Below, in pieces: positions 45,531 to 56,416 of a DNA stretch of 64,000 bases (the stretch's first letter is position 1; each line of letters begins with the position of its first letter). Source of the stretch: Calvatia gigantea (lineage: Eukaryota; Basidiomycota; Agaricomycetes; Agaricales; Lycoperdaceae); contig JACAAK010000002.1 in the NCBI GenBank assembly GCA_025093985.1, positions 868,001-932,000 on the forward strand, in the 5' to 3' direction. The position numbers and the translations under genes were made by a program. The notes beneath the pieces were generated by a model, which saw nothing but the letters and a program-made list of their open reading frames with translations, did no database searches and was not told where the DNA came from.

Positions 45531-46802
45531 ATGAAACTCTCGAGCTACCTTGTTTTCTCCTTGACATTCGCCTCTGGCACCTTTGCGGTTAACAATTTTG
45601 GTGGAATTACGGCCTCAAACTCCATCGGTGGTGCGGGCGCTTACACCTGTCGTACCCAACAAGCAAGTTAGTCCTGCTCGGTTCCATCATAAACAATCAA
45701 CAAGTGAGGACTAATTGACGTGGACGAAAGTGGAATGACTTGGCCAATTCTGCAAAGGGTGCTGGTTTCAAGGCAATCAGGATCCTTGGGTTTGACTGTG
45801 ATGCGCTTAATCAAGCCTCCAGAGCTGCCGCCACTGCCGGACTACAGGTTCTTGCCGGGATCTACTTTGACGTAGGTATATTTTCTGACTTTGCCTGGAT
45901 GTACACTCACGCGGTAGTTGCCAGGGATCCGTTGCTGCGTCCAATAGCGCCATCGAGTGAGTCTTTCGTACAGATAGCGGGTTTCATGTCCTCATGGTAT
46001 TTCCCAACGTAGCTCTCAGGTTCAGCAATTCCGGAGTGCCGTTCAGACCTTTGGTGCGGGTAGATATATCGGATTGACGATCGGTAATGAGGTCGAGTCA
46101 TTCCTTCATCGCCACCGGGGCTTCATGCTCAATGTAGAACACAGAATACAGACAGTCCGACGAACATTATGAATAAAGTCGGCCAAGTGCGAAGTATGTC
46201 CTTGTCGGTATTTCCCGAGGCCCTTTCTCATTGGTGAATAGGCACTCTCAGAGCTGCAGGAGTCGGCACTCCCGTCTCGACTGTGCATATCTGGGTGAAC
46301 ATCCGTGACAACCCTGTGTTGTGTAATGGCGATTTTGTCGGCGCCAACGCTCAGTACTTATCTATGCTCTCAGATTATTTCGACTCTTCTCACGAGTTAT
46401 GTCCGTAGCGCGTTCTATGATCCGAATACTTCCTCTGGGCACACAGGCGATTTTGTCATGCGAACAGTCGTGCCTGCCCTCCGGGGCGCCTGTGGCGGCA
46501 AGCAAATTATTATCACGGAGTACGTCCTCTTCAAGCCGTCCCTAGGTGAATCTGTCGATATTGATATCGTATAAGATCTGGTTGGCCCTCTCGCGGAGGT
46601 TCAAACGGAGCCAGCTGTTGCTTCCCTGGGTGACGAGCGTTCGGCACTGCTGAACCTCAACTGTGCTTGTCGCGACGATCGTTCCATCTCGGTGTTCGCT
46701 TTCGAGTACGACGATCAGCTTTGGAAAGGGAATGCCAATGAGCAGAGTTTTGGTATATTTGGCAAGCTGGATCTAAACGGCGATGTCCTGGCACCATGCT
46801 AA
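45531..46802 (+). pseudogene. GH17 beta-1,3-glucanase, probable frameshift next to the catalytic motif
   Basis: GH17 enzymes act on cell-wall beta-1,3-glucan. The start at 45531 gives a signal peptide (MKLSSYLVFSLTFASGTFAV), then NNFGGITASNS. Short exons read WNDLANSAKGAGFKAIRILG, QVLAGIYFD, QQFRSAVQTFGAGRYIGLTI with GNEV (acid/base Glu), VSTVHIWVNIRDNPVLCNGD, FVGANA and HAFYDPNTSSGHTGDFVMRT. The nucleophile motif ITESGWPSRGG is split by an intron after the Glu codon. Downstream, at about 46609-46613, GGAGCCAGCTG has one base more than the paralogue at 59352. The frame ends SNGASCCFPG, whereas the conserved tail (LNLNCACRDDRSISVFAFEY, FGIFGKLDLNGD) is read one base off and ends at 46802. Either the gene is inactive or the base is an assembly error. 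Confidence 0.78.
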
Positions 46803-47066
46803 GAAGATTATTGCACCGTACACATACTTAGGTTTGTCAAGGATGTCCCCAGGTAGGGGACCTCTGGTCGAAATGCGCCCGATCAATGTACGTAGATGTC
46901 GTAACAAGTTTAAGAGTTCTGCATTTAGGTATGCTAGTCTGAGAGACGGAAGTTATACTAGGAATCATCCGAACGGCGCAAGAACCAAAGCACTTGGGGG
47001 CCTAACTATCTACTTAGGAAAGAAACCTTGTTTAGGCATTTGGCTCCGCCCGACGCCATTTTTCCG

Positions 47067-47570
47067 TTAACGGGGGGGTTGGCTGCTCATCACAGTGTCG
47101 ATACCAGTCTTCATGCACATGCAAGACCTAGGTATCGGGTTAATGTGGGCCGAACAGTAGGTTGGAGGACGCACAACACAATACCCATCCCTCTCGTTCG
47201 GTGCCCAGTAATTATCCCTGCAGTGAAGGCAACCGAATATCTGTCCGCACTCCCACATTTCTGAGATCGTGGCTGTCTGAGGGTCCATTCAAAAAAGTGT
47301 TATAAGGTCCTCCGTGATTTCGTGCTTCTGAGAGTCAAATCCTAGACCGTAACTGTCCCAATCCCACGGTCGGTCCCGAACCCCAAATTGTTCCAACTCG
47401 TCGCGTATTTGAAAGTCCTTCGTAATGCGACGAGAGTCGGCCATACAGAAGCGATAATCACAGATTTGGTCAACCGTATCAGAACCAAGAACGGTGCCAT
47501 TACGAATGAATAGAGATGCGAGAGTACCCTACCGAAAAAATAAAATAAAATAAAATAGAGATGCAAGAGG
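47067..47570 (-). pseudogene. C-terminal fragment of an F-box-type protein
   Basis: The minus strand encodes DPQTATISEMWECGQIFGCL with HCRDNYW and CVVRPPTYCSAHINPIP, preceded in another frame by RPWDWDSYGLGFDSQKHEIT. The WxCGxxFxCxxC pattern is what I have seen near the C-terminus of Agaricomycete F-box-like proteins, but no F-box is present here. Frames are broken and there is no start. A second, 80 percent similar copy lies within the Tc1 element at 61177-61640. The association of this fragment with GH17 in both places shows that both belong to one older duplication. A short AAAATA microsatellite lies at 47533-47560. Confidence 0.5.
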
Positions 47571-47765
47571 CAGGTTTCGTAAAGATCTGTCCTTTGCGTC
47601 TAGTCCATTTTCGCATGTCAGTGTGGCTCGAACTTCTTTTGGAAGCAGAGATAAAATGAAATTGTCACGAAATTATCGCTGGGAGGGATAAAATGGCGAG
47701 CAGTAACAATCTAGACGCATCCTAAAAAACTAGCGAAGATGAAGTAGACCGAATTGGCTGCAGTT

Positions 47766-48367
47766 ATGCTTGTTACGGTGCGCCCCCTCCCAGCACCCTT
47801 GTCCCATGTTTGAGTCAATGGTACTAATTATCCTTGCTATTTTGACAGGTGGCTAAGGTGTCTGCGCAAGAGACCTTACCTTCCTACAAGGATTGGACCT
47901 TCCTGGGATGTTATGGGCAAGTCCCGGGTTGAACCATATCACGCCACATCGCGGAAGCTGAGCGCGTCTTTTCACGGCTTAATCGCAGAGATAATGCTTC
48001 TGCCCGAAGCCTCCACCACTTTGTCGGAGGGTTTCCATTGCTGACTATCCAGGATTGCCTCGACAAGTGTGATGCTCTTGGGTTTGGATTCGCAGGACTT
48101 GAGTATAACCACGAGTGTTGTACGTACCTCGTTCCCTATCCTAATCTTAAACTCATCGCTGCACCTCGAGTTTGTGGAAATGCTCTCCTTTACGACTATG
48201 GATGCTCTGGGAATTGCTACGCTGCATGCTCGGGTGACTCGACTCAGATATGTGGTGGGCCAAACGCGTTGTCTGTCCACGAGAACGGGAAGGTTCCATT
48301 TACCGAAGGTCCTGCGGAGATTTTACCGGGATACAAAAATTGGGTTTTCACCCAATGTTGGCAGTGA
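47766..48367 (+). pseudogene. WSC-domain protein, 5' part; second domain split by inserted DNA
   Basis: WSC domains are Cys-rich, carbohydrate-binding modules of fungal wall sensors and secreted proteins. A tentative start at 47766 (MLVT) splices to VAKVSAQETLPSYKDWTFLG and CYG. The next intron (47917-47988) has a GC donor (GG|GCAAGT) and AG acceptor. It restores DNASARSLHHFVGGFPLLTI, QDCLDKCDALGFGFAGLEY, then over a GT-AG intron CFCGNALLYDYGCSGNCYAA and CSGDSTQICGGPNALSVHE, a complete WSC domain. A second domain begins PGYKNWVFTQCWQ and is cut at 48367 by an intron donor followed by foreign DNA. The rest of domain 2 reappears at 49837-50070. The leader peptide, if any, was not found upstream. 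Confidence 0.72.
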
Positions 48368-48369
48368 GT

Positions 48370-49836
48370 AATGAGTTCTGAGTGGCTTCTTTGTCTGACC
48401 TTGGCGGCAACAGGGATGATAAATGGCAGTAGGATAGTCCATATGCTGGCGTTACGCACGTGTGGTCCCAAATTGGCAGGGTGCGCGTGTCCCCGCAGAA
48501 GGAATGACAGTTGAGAAGTACATTGATCTTTGCCTGGCTTGTCTGGGCCACTTTGGACAGTAAGGAAAGGGTGGCTAGGGTTGTAATTCATACTTAGCGG
48601 GGCATGAATACAAATGTATTGTAGCAATGTTATGCGACTACTCATGGGCTTTCGCCCATGAGGGCTTCCCTGCCTGGCAGGGACAGAACTGAGGGGAGAG
48701 ACTTGGCTGCGATATACCTAGGTTACTAGTTCTGACGCGTCGAGCCAAGGATCGGTACCCATAGTAGTAGGAGGATCTAGTAAGGCTGTGCTATGAGGCC
48801 CTGTGCTTCATCGGCTGGGTTTCAACAGAGCAGGGAGCCCACCGGCCGATGTTCCACCTGGTCACAGCCGGTGAGGCGTCATGACGCATCGTGAAGTGGA
48901 ATACTATCATTCTTCACCTGTTGGCCACTTTTTTGGAATTTTCCCTCTTACTCCTTCCTTGTTCCGTGTTTTCTCTTAAAACTTTGTCCACCCATGTGCA
49001 AATATCTCTACTCTACGAATATGAGTTTTTTAAGATTTTATTTTAACAGACAGTCACGTCGGAGCAGTTCCGGTAAGCGCAAGTCCGTTTTTTCGGCTGT
49101 TGGCCACCCTCTGTCACCACTTGTCACAATCTGCTTTCCGAACCACTAATTCTTGAATTCTCGGAGCTTAAGTCAACATATCAAAGTGAAAAATCGCAGG
49201 CATATTCATTGGTATGTACTTCATCCTTGCAGTAAGTTTTACACCCAGATCTTCACGGGATCGGAAAAGATCTGAGAAATCACAGCAAAAATGACGGACT
49301 GATTAGGGCCAGAGCACCCTGTTGTAGCAGCAGCGGAGCGGAGCGTGGCAGGGAGGCGCAGGATGCAGCAGGTGGGGCGGAGGAGGGGGATGTGAGGCAG
49401 TCACCAGCGGTCACCTCTGCCAGAGGTCGTTCAGAGCTGGTGTAGCTCACCACTAAACCGCCCCGGAATCATGGACCCCCGGAGCATGTAATTGGAGGAG
49501 CCCAGGGTTATCTTCTAGCCACTGGGTTCTGTCCGAGTAGTTGTTGTCGTCCCTCCTAAGCATTTTGGGGGAGGTCCGGGGGTTGTCAGATGAGTTCTGC
49601 CTCAGATAGGGCAGAGTTATTTTTCGGCTCCTTGCCTAAGTCGAAGAAAAGTTCGGTTGCAGTGTCGGAGTCAAGAGCCTCGCTCGTCATGGTCCAACGT
49701 GAGGGAGTGTTGAAAATCGGGACGAGCCAGGAGGCTGGGGCAGGCCCAACACATCGATGAGGCGAGAGGCAAGGAGCTGGTCCGACGTGACTGTGACTGC
49801 ACCTCCAAAGACCACACTCTGCTGCCATGGACGTGA
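48370..49836. mobile_element. Inserted DNA inside the WSC gene, includes dispersed repeat B
   Basis: About 1.47 kb separates the two halves of WSC domain 2. It contains three hairpin-forming sequences (48643-48660, 48667-48683, 48809-48851), the dispersed repeat copy B and a GC-rich stretch (49310-49700). The last stretch reads weakly on the minus strand as WTMTSEALDSDTATELFFDL, possibly gag-like, but this is not secure. I see no clean terminal repeats or target-site duplication, so the insert may be composite. Confidence 0.55.
48902..49285 (+). repeat. Dispersed repeat, copy B
   Basis: Partner of 19556-19941 (see copy A). The right end again has AGATCTT...AAGATCT. Flanking DNA differs completely from copy A, so the shared block has defined edges. 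Confidence 0.8.
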
Positions 49837-50070
49837 AGCTGTGAAGCTTCCGGTTATGTCAGTGCTGGATTGGAGTTCGGACAGTGGGTATCAATTTCAC
49901 CTCGTCTCAGCTTCAATTAAAACGCTTAACCGTCTGTAGGGTGTGAAAATGTGACCTATCCTCCGGGCCAATCAACTGGTCCGCCGGAATGCAACATGCT
50001 CTGCACGTCGAATACCGAACAAATCTGTGGAGGCCCTAATCGTATCGTCGTGTACATGATTCACACGTAA
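49837..50070 (+). pseudogene. WSC domain 2, 3' remnant
   Basis: Plus-strand text reads SCEASGYVSAGLEFGQ, then over an apparent intron CENVTYPPGQSTGPPECNML and CTSNTEQICGGPNRIVVYM with TAA at 50068-50070. This is the second half of a WSC domain. The intron (GTATC...TGTAG) leaves the frame one base off, and a TGA lies just upstream, so this end has decayed. Confidence 0.65.
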
Positions 50071-50517
50071 TTATATTGGTAGAAATCTCTGTGGAGAGCC
50101 GGATTCAAAATAGATTTTGGGGCCAGTTTGCTATACCCGTTATTGGGGGTTCTCTCATGGCCCGCAACGCAAGCGCCTTTCTGCGTATTTTCCCTGTTGC
50201 AACTGCCTCGGGCCCGAGCGTTGAAGGGAAAAACTTCCATGTAATTTTTCTATTTGCCCACAAATTTCCAGACTTCCAGCACGCCAAGAAAACAATGACC
50301 TCATTGTTCTCATTGAGTTCACCTATTTTTATAGGAATTCTGACGATTTATTGACATAAACTTCTTTTTGGCACATTCTGATAGGTGGAGTCTGTCAGCT
50401 GGTATTCGCTCCATATCTTAACGTCCGGAGCTGTCGGAAGCCGGTTAAGAATCACTCCTGGGCCTATAATACACAGTTTCGCACTTCCATTCGTGTTGCC
50501 CTATCCATCAGCAAGAA

Positions 50518-52786
50518 TGCGGAGTGCCTCTTACGACGACGCTGAGCGCATCGGGAAGAAAGATGTCTCGGCTACCGTTCAAAGCATCAGGTCGTTGGCC
50601 TCAACAAAGGATCAAACTACGCGTATCGCAGACTGATACTCACAGGAGCTTAGAAGTGTGGATTTCTCCTTTGGACATACGTGAAGATTGACAAGTTCGT
50701 ATAGGGTCGCCATATATCTCTCCTCGCAATTGGAGGTTATTCCTTCGTCTCTCTGTTTATCAAAATAAATCTCATTTAGAGTACAGGATCGATTGGCACC
50801 CTCTTGTTCGTGCAAATTGGAACACCCTTGACGCAAGGCGGGCCAGCGAGCATGCTCATTGCATTTGTCTTATGGATAACTGTTATTCTGGCTTTTAACA
50901 ATTGTTTAGGTGAATACCTACAACAATTCCTTATGAAACCTTATCTCACCCAAGCTCCAGCGGAAATGGTGGTTTGGATGCCGATCTCCTCCCCCTTTGT
51001 TAGTAAAAGTCCTTTCGATTGAGGCCTTTTCTCAATACTTCCCGCCAGATACGCTTCATAGACCACTTTGTTGACCCAGCCCTGGGCTTCTGCGCTGGCT
51101 GGGTATACTTTCTTACTCAGGCAACTGCTCTCCCGTTTGAGATAGTCGCCTTTAACCTCGTACTCCGGTACTGGACAGACAAAATCCCAGTTGAGGCAAT
51201 GACACCGGCACTCATCATTATCTATATGTAAATCTGCATTATGAGCTATTGCAGCTGACTGAAAACCCACAATAGTCTCCTCAACTTTTTTGCCGTTCGC
51301 TTTTATGGAGGTGAGTACTCTGTCATTTCATAAGCGTCCCACTGACGAGCATTCCCAAAAGAATCTGAATTTTGGCTTTCTTTGGGCAAGGTCATCCTGA
51401 TGGTCGGACTCATACTTTTTACATTCTTCGTAATGCTTGGTGTGAACCCCATTCATGATAGATTCGGCTTTCGTTATTGGCAACGTGAGTGCCCTCGCCT
51501 GGACGACTTTCCGTTAAATGCTCAACGTAGTGGATAGCCAAGAACGTCCCTGGTGCCCCTTTCGCTGAGTATATCACCACCGGACCTTTAGGTCACTTCC
51601 ATGGCTTTGCAGCATGTATGATACAAGCAGCACTGATCATAGTTGGTATGTACAACTCTCACTGCCAGGGATACCAACTTGAGCTCTACTCTTAGGACCC
51701 GACTATGTCGCGATCGCCGCAGGAGAAGCAAAAGAACCCCGCAAAACGATGACCCGAGCATTTAGAACTACATTCTATCGCCTTACCACGTTCTTCGTCC
51801 TCGGTGCATTCTGTGTCGGGACACTAGTGCCTTACTCCGATCCCGACCTCGTCAAGTCAGTGACCGACCCAGAACCAGGAGTTGGTGCATCGCCATTCGT
51901 CATTGCAATGCGACGCCTCAATGTTAAGGTTCTGCCTGATATCGTCAACGCTATGGTCCTCACGTCGATCTTTTCAGCGGGAAACACATATTTTTACATA
52001 GGGAGCCGAGTTCTTTTTGGGTTGGCACTTGAGGGCAAGGCACCGATGATATTAGCAAAGTGCAATAAGCGCGGAGTACCGATATACAGCGTCGCTATCA
52101 TGGTCCTCTTCTCTTTGCTTGGTACGTCACCAAATGTACTTTCACTAGAAAACTACCAATCCATGGGGTTAGCCTTTATGCAGGTTTCTGAAAAGGGAAC
52201 TATTGTACTAAATTGGTAAAGTATCCCTTCCTTGAAACAAGAGAGACGCTCATACATTGGGTATCAGGTTGCTCAACTTACTTTCCTCTGCTGGGATTCT
52301 TGTTCGAGCTTTTATCTCTCTTGCTTACATACGGTTTCACAAGGTGCGGTACCTGTGTCGTATGCGTATTGTGTGATGCCCATTATCTTTTTTAGGCCAT
52401 GAAAGTCCAGGGGATATCCAGGAAAGAACTGCCTCACCGGACCTATCTCCAACCGTTTAGCGCGTCAGTGACTGCCTCTAATAAATTTAAGTTCGAAATT
52501 CAGAAACTCAACTTAGGTATTACTCAATGACGGCATTAACTTTCATTGTATTCGTGTATCAGTACCCACTTTTCTTGAAGGGACGGTGGAATACCGTCAC
52601 GTTCATTTTCTCGTATGGTGCGCTGGTGATTGTACCAGTTCTCTATTTTGGCTGGAAAATGTGGAAGAAAACAAAGGTATGTATTTTGTCCAATCATCTT
52701 TAGGTACCCACATAACTGAATATTCGTAGATCGTTCCCTTACAAGAAATACGTTTCTTCAACGAGGAACGGGCACATTTGGATTAA
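50518..52786 (+). CDS. Amino-acid permease (AAT/YAT family)
   Basis: Fungal AAT permeases are 12-TM H+ symporters for amino acids. The start at 50518 (MRSASYDDAERIGKKDVSAT) precedes short exons. HRSLEGRHISLLAIGGSIG (TM1 with the family GG motif), TPLTQGGPASMLIAFVLW and AEMVVWMPISSPFIRFIDHF are joined over GT-AG introns. Further text reads VDPALGFCAGWVYFLTQATA, VILMVGLILFTFFVMLGVNP, GPDYVAIAAGEAKEPRKTM (the conserved E-KEPRK loop), GAFCVGTLVPYSDPDL, SAGNTYFYIGSRVLFGLALE, NLLSSAGILVRAFISLAY with IRFHKAMKVQGI, and LPHRTYLQPFSA. It ends NEERAHLD with TAA at 52784-52786. One early junction (about 50600-50660) I could not solve. The rest looks intact. Substrate is unknown. Confidence 0.85.
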
Positions 52787-52855
52787 GGCGATTACGAAAT
52801 ACAGGAACCCCCTCGAGTAACCTAGTACCCGAGCACGATAAAAGGATCCGGATCG

Positions 52856-54709
52856 ATGCATGTGTACATATATAATACTTCTGAGGAACAGAGGGATTTT
52901 TCTAGTGATTATTCTGAGTGCATCAACAAAGGTGAGTGATTCCAAAACACATGATCGGACAGATACGTGCCCGCTGTCTACTTCGATCGTAAGCCGTTCG
53001 CGCTAAGTCAAATAGACAGTTAACTGACTATTTCCGCAGTATTTGCTACCAGACTTGTTCTATTTCAATTGGAGACGTTGTATATCTTCAGCATTCTCTT
53101 CCTTATTCTCTTATTCTCGGCCCAATCATCCTAGGGTCTTCCCTTCATTGATGCCGTCGTCAAAACCGCTCGCAAACGTGAAGGATCGCAATACCCGGAC
53201 CACCACCACCCATCTTGCCTACTCGCATCTTCACCGACCTCTGTTTGATATGGCGGTGGGCTGGATTCTGGGTCGCGATAGTTGTAACGATCGGCGTCCA
53301 GGCCCTGCTTATTCTCATCTTCGTGAAAGCCAATCCTTACGTACAGTATGTCCTCCATTTAACCCTCCCTCACAGGTGTCACTAATAGTCTTCGTGTAGA
53401 TCATGTATTCCAACCCATATATCGTCCTATTCTGCCTTACGGTCGTCCGCTTCATCACGTTCACATGGACCATCACGTCTGATCTCCCTGCCTCCGACTC
53501 TGACGACGAAGCCGAATCATGCGCAAGAACCAAATGGAAGCCGTCCTTCTTCAATCTTATACCCTCTCTGGGATTCTCCTCTTATTGATCACTATCGCGA
53601 TCGGAAAGGCTCAGATCGGCGGTTTATACCTCCTCACATACTGGAGCGTCGGTTTATGGGTCACCTGTGGACTCGCATCCCTCGAAACCGTGTTCAAATT
53701 TCAGGATACATCTAAAACGAAAACCCACTCCCGGCTTGGGTCTAGGTCCCTGCTCTAGTTCCAGCCCCAGTTCCAGTTCCAGCTCCAGCTCAGGCTATAG
53801 GTCCTGCCCACGTCGTGAACCTACGGAACGCAGCACCATTGACTCACAATCAGGATAACGAACATAATGGATCACAGGGACTGTACGGCGATGAACGCGA
53901 GATGAGGAGGGAGGGTGGGAAGTGGGTGATAAGGTGGAGTGGCTGTTGCTGCAATTCGTGCTTGCCGTTCCTGCGGCCATAATCATGGCGGCACATATTG
54001 CGAACATGTTGCTTGATGCTATGAGCCAGACTTTGGCTGATGATGATAGCAAAGCTGCTGGTGAGTCTCAACAATCATCGGCTGCCCTCGGTTTACTTAG
54101 TTCTCATTGTAGTCTATGCTTCTGCTTCCCTCGTTGGTTTCCTCCTGGTTTTATCCCTGGCAACGTTCAGCTTCAAGCTCTATAAGGGCGTTGGATGGTT
54201 CCTTATGATTTTCTTCATCATATTCGCGCTGTGGGCTATACTGTGGGCGTTCCCCTTCGATGCCGAGACCCCGCTTAAGATCTACTTCCAACAGACTGTC
54301 CAGCCCAGAGGGTGCTATCACTTCCATCCGCTCCTTCCCCAACGCTTCTCGGGTACACGACGTCAGCAAGGCCCACAGTACCACCTTCGGTGTCGTCAGG
54401 ACCGTTGCCACTTCTTTATACAGTACGCCCGAATACCTCAGGAATGATGTTATTCCCAAGCTCCTAAGTACCGCCAACAAGCAGATTAATTGCTACAAAA
54501 GTCACGTCAAATCGGGTCTTTTGGGATGCAACTTGGACAATGGGTATGGTATGATCTCCCAACCCAGTAGTGCCTCCAAACCCCAACGCGACGACACTCT
54601 AACTACCACGCAAGTCCGTTCATCGCCACTCGAGACTTTGGACCAAACCGATTTCTTCCGCGCCGAAGTAACGCGCACACCGCCCACCTTTGCTGAGATA
54701 ACGATCTGA
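52856..54709 (+). pseudogene. Multi-pass membrane protein, broken by stop and frameshifts
   Basis: An ATG at 52856 opens MHVYIYNTSEEQRDF and splices to VFATRLVLFQLETLYIFSIL and a hydrophobic segment that hits TAG at about 53132. In-frame text continues GLPFIDAVVKTARKREG, then shifts to DLCLIWRWAGFWVAIVVTIG. An intron leads to IMYSNPYIVLFCLTVVRFIT; another shift at about 53500 gives SYTLSGILLLLITIAIG. Further on are ILAVPAAIIM-type helices, ASLVGFLLVLSLATFSFKLY and WFLMIFFIIFALWAILWAFP. A last shift near 54300 precedes SSPEGAITSIRSFPNASRVH and an end EITI at 54709. About seven helices were present once. The premature stop and at least three frame changes show that it is inactive as it stands. 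Family unknown. Confidence 0.62.
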
Positions 54710-56416
54710 GCCAAGGAACACGCGTAACTGTCGGATCTACTTCGACCACCGACCCCTATCATTAGATATACCGTTTCTGGGTCTATCATTGGCATGCAGC
54801 CGCATTATGAGGTTCACGAAAAGGGCGTCAGCGAGGCGCGGCTGAGGGGCCGTGACCGGGATAAGGTTTTTGAATGTTGAATGGAGGGATTACATGGGGC
54901 TTGGTGAGGAATTGAGAGGGCGCGTCGCGTGTGAGTAGGCGGAGTATGCGAGTGCCAGCACTAGGGTACCCGGGCAAGGCGGGAATCCTACCAAAGGAGG
55001 GTTTAGGAGTGCAAAGATTCCGGCGTTGGAGGAAGTATTGTCGTTCCCGCCGACGCGGGTTGTGGTGAGTAAGTTTGTTGAGGCTTGGGAGTGGTTTGAG
55101 GTTTGATTCTCATACTTGGGTTTTATGACTGACGTTGACTTGGACCCTGGCATTATCATGTACACACTTTTTTTTTTCAAGTTCTTATGTGTCGCTTTCA
55201 TGGTATTATTGTTGCTGTTGCTTTCCCTACCCATTTTATATTGTGACATAACCAGTACACGATCCAAACATTTTTACGCCTCCAACACATGGCAAAGCCT
55301 TTGCAAAGCCTTGAAATATCCTTCCAGGTAAACCTACCAAGGCCGTTCATGCCAGAGGACGAAATGTATTGATACATATGTTGTATGCGTCGCGTGCGAG
55401 CTTGCCCGAAATGAAATTCAGGAATACATCCCGCAGGTCGGGTACAGTAGTGCTCGCTAAAGCTCATGACAACCAGCCACCCTCAGGAAAAATAAATTTA
55501 CCATGCTCTACGCAATCCCGCTCACCCAGGGTCTTCTTGCCCTTTGAACTCGAAGAATGTCTCATCAAGCAGTTGCACAACATCGAACACGCCAAGCGCT
55601 CTCCCTTCAGCTCGGTAACCACACTGACAAGTTTCTTTCAAGTTCGCATGGACTTTCTGTAGTGCATGACAATGGAACAAAGATCAAAAACATATTTTCA
55701 ATTCCCTGTCGATTCCCGGTCAATGTCACAGCATAGAATTATCAGATGGCCGGGTGCGGATTCGTTGGTTCGACCTAGCCAGAAAACACTGTTTCCCCTC
55801 TCGGGCATTTTCGGCAATTCTACTCCACTGCCGCTCTGATCGTTACTGTGGCTGGACTTTATTCTGTCGATGAGGGTTTTGCGATTGCCAATGTCTTCAT
55901 GTAAGCCGGGTGGAGAATTCACCAGGACGATTGGACCGTGCGAATAGACTGTGGAGGCCCACTTCCACCTGCCCTCGCGTAGCCAAGATTACACTAGTTA
56001 GGCAAATCCAGTATCCCGTTTGAGAGTGGGACTATTCAAAGCGGGTCATAAAAAGCCTGACATTTGAATGGGATGGGGTCCATAAAGAGGTGCACAACCT
56101 TTTTCACATGAAACGAGCTCATTGGTTTTACTGTAACGAGTACACCTGGCAAATATAGAGGCTCGGAGAGCCCGCGACAAAGAGGCGCCTATCCAGACAC
56201 CGAGTCCATAATTAGTTATGCTCATCCAAGGTTCTCTTGCCCTGTTATAGTCACAACTCAGCGATTCCAACAAGGCACGCGAAGTCGCCACAACCTAGAA
56301 GAAACTTCTCCTTGGTCTCAAGCCCAAGACGCCTACCTTGGTGTGTCGAAGCACAGTGAAAAGACGACTATACGAACACGTAAACACGTCGGAGGTATTC
56401 AGTTATGAATACAGAC
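54710..56416. other. Region without a supported gene
   Basis: About 1.7 kb between the broken membrane gene and the C-terminal coding part of the second NACHT pseudogene. Frames at 55369-55662 (+) and 56046-56291 (-) are open, and the latter may be an eroded tail of the NACHT pseudogene, but neither has a motif I can name. A T run occurs at 55170-55177. Confidence 0.4.

Noticed and set aside
46561..46620. Alternative acceptor (GCGGAG) that would rescue the GH17 tail
   Set aside because: The donor leaves phase 2, and joining at this acceptor gives a wrong frame; it also removes the conserved Ser-Gly-Trp-Pro motif.
49310..49830. Gag-like minus-strand reading in the WSC insert
   Set aside because: Only a short stretch resembles gag N-termini, with no zinc knuckle or protease; too weak to call a retrotransposon.
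54890..55662. Open frames on both strands
   Set aside because: Biased composition and no recognisable motif or gene structure.
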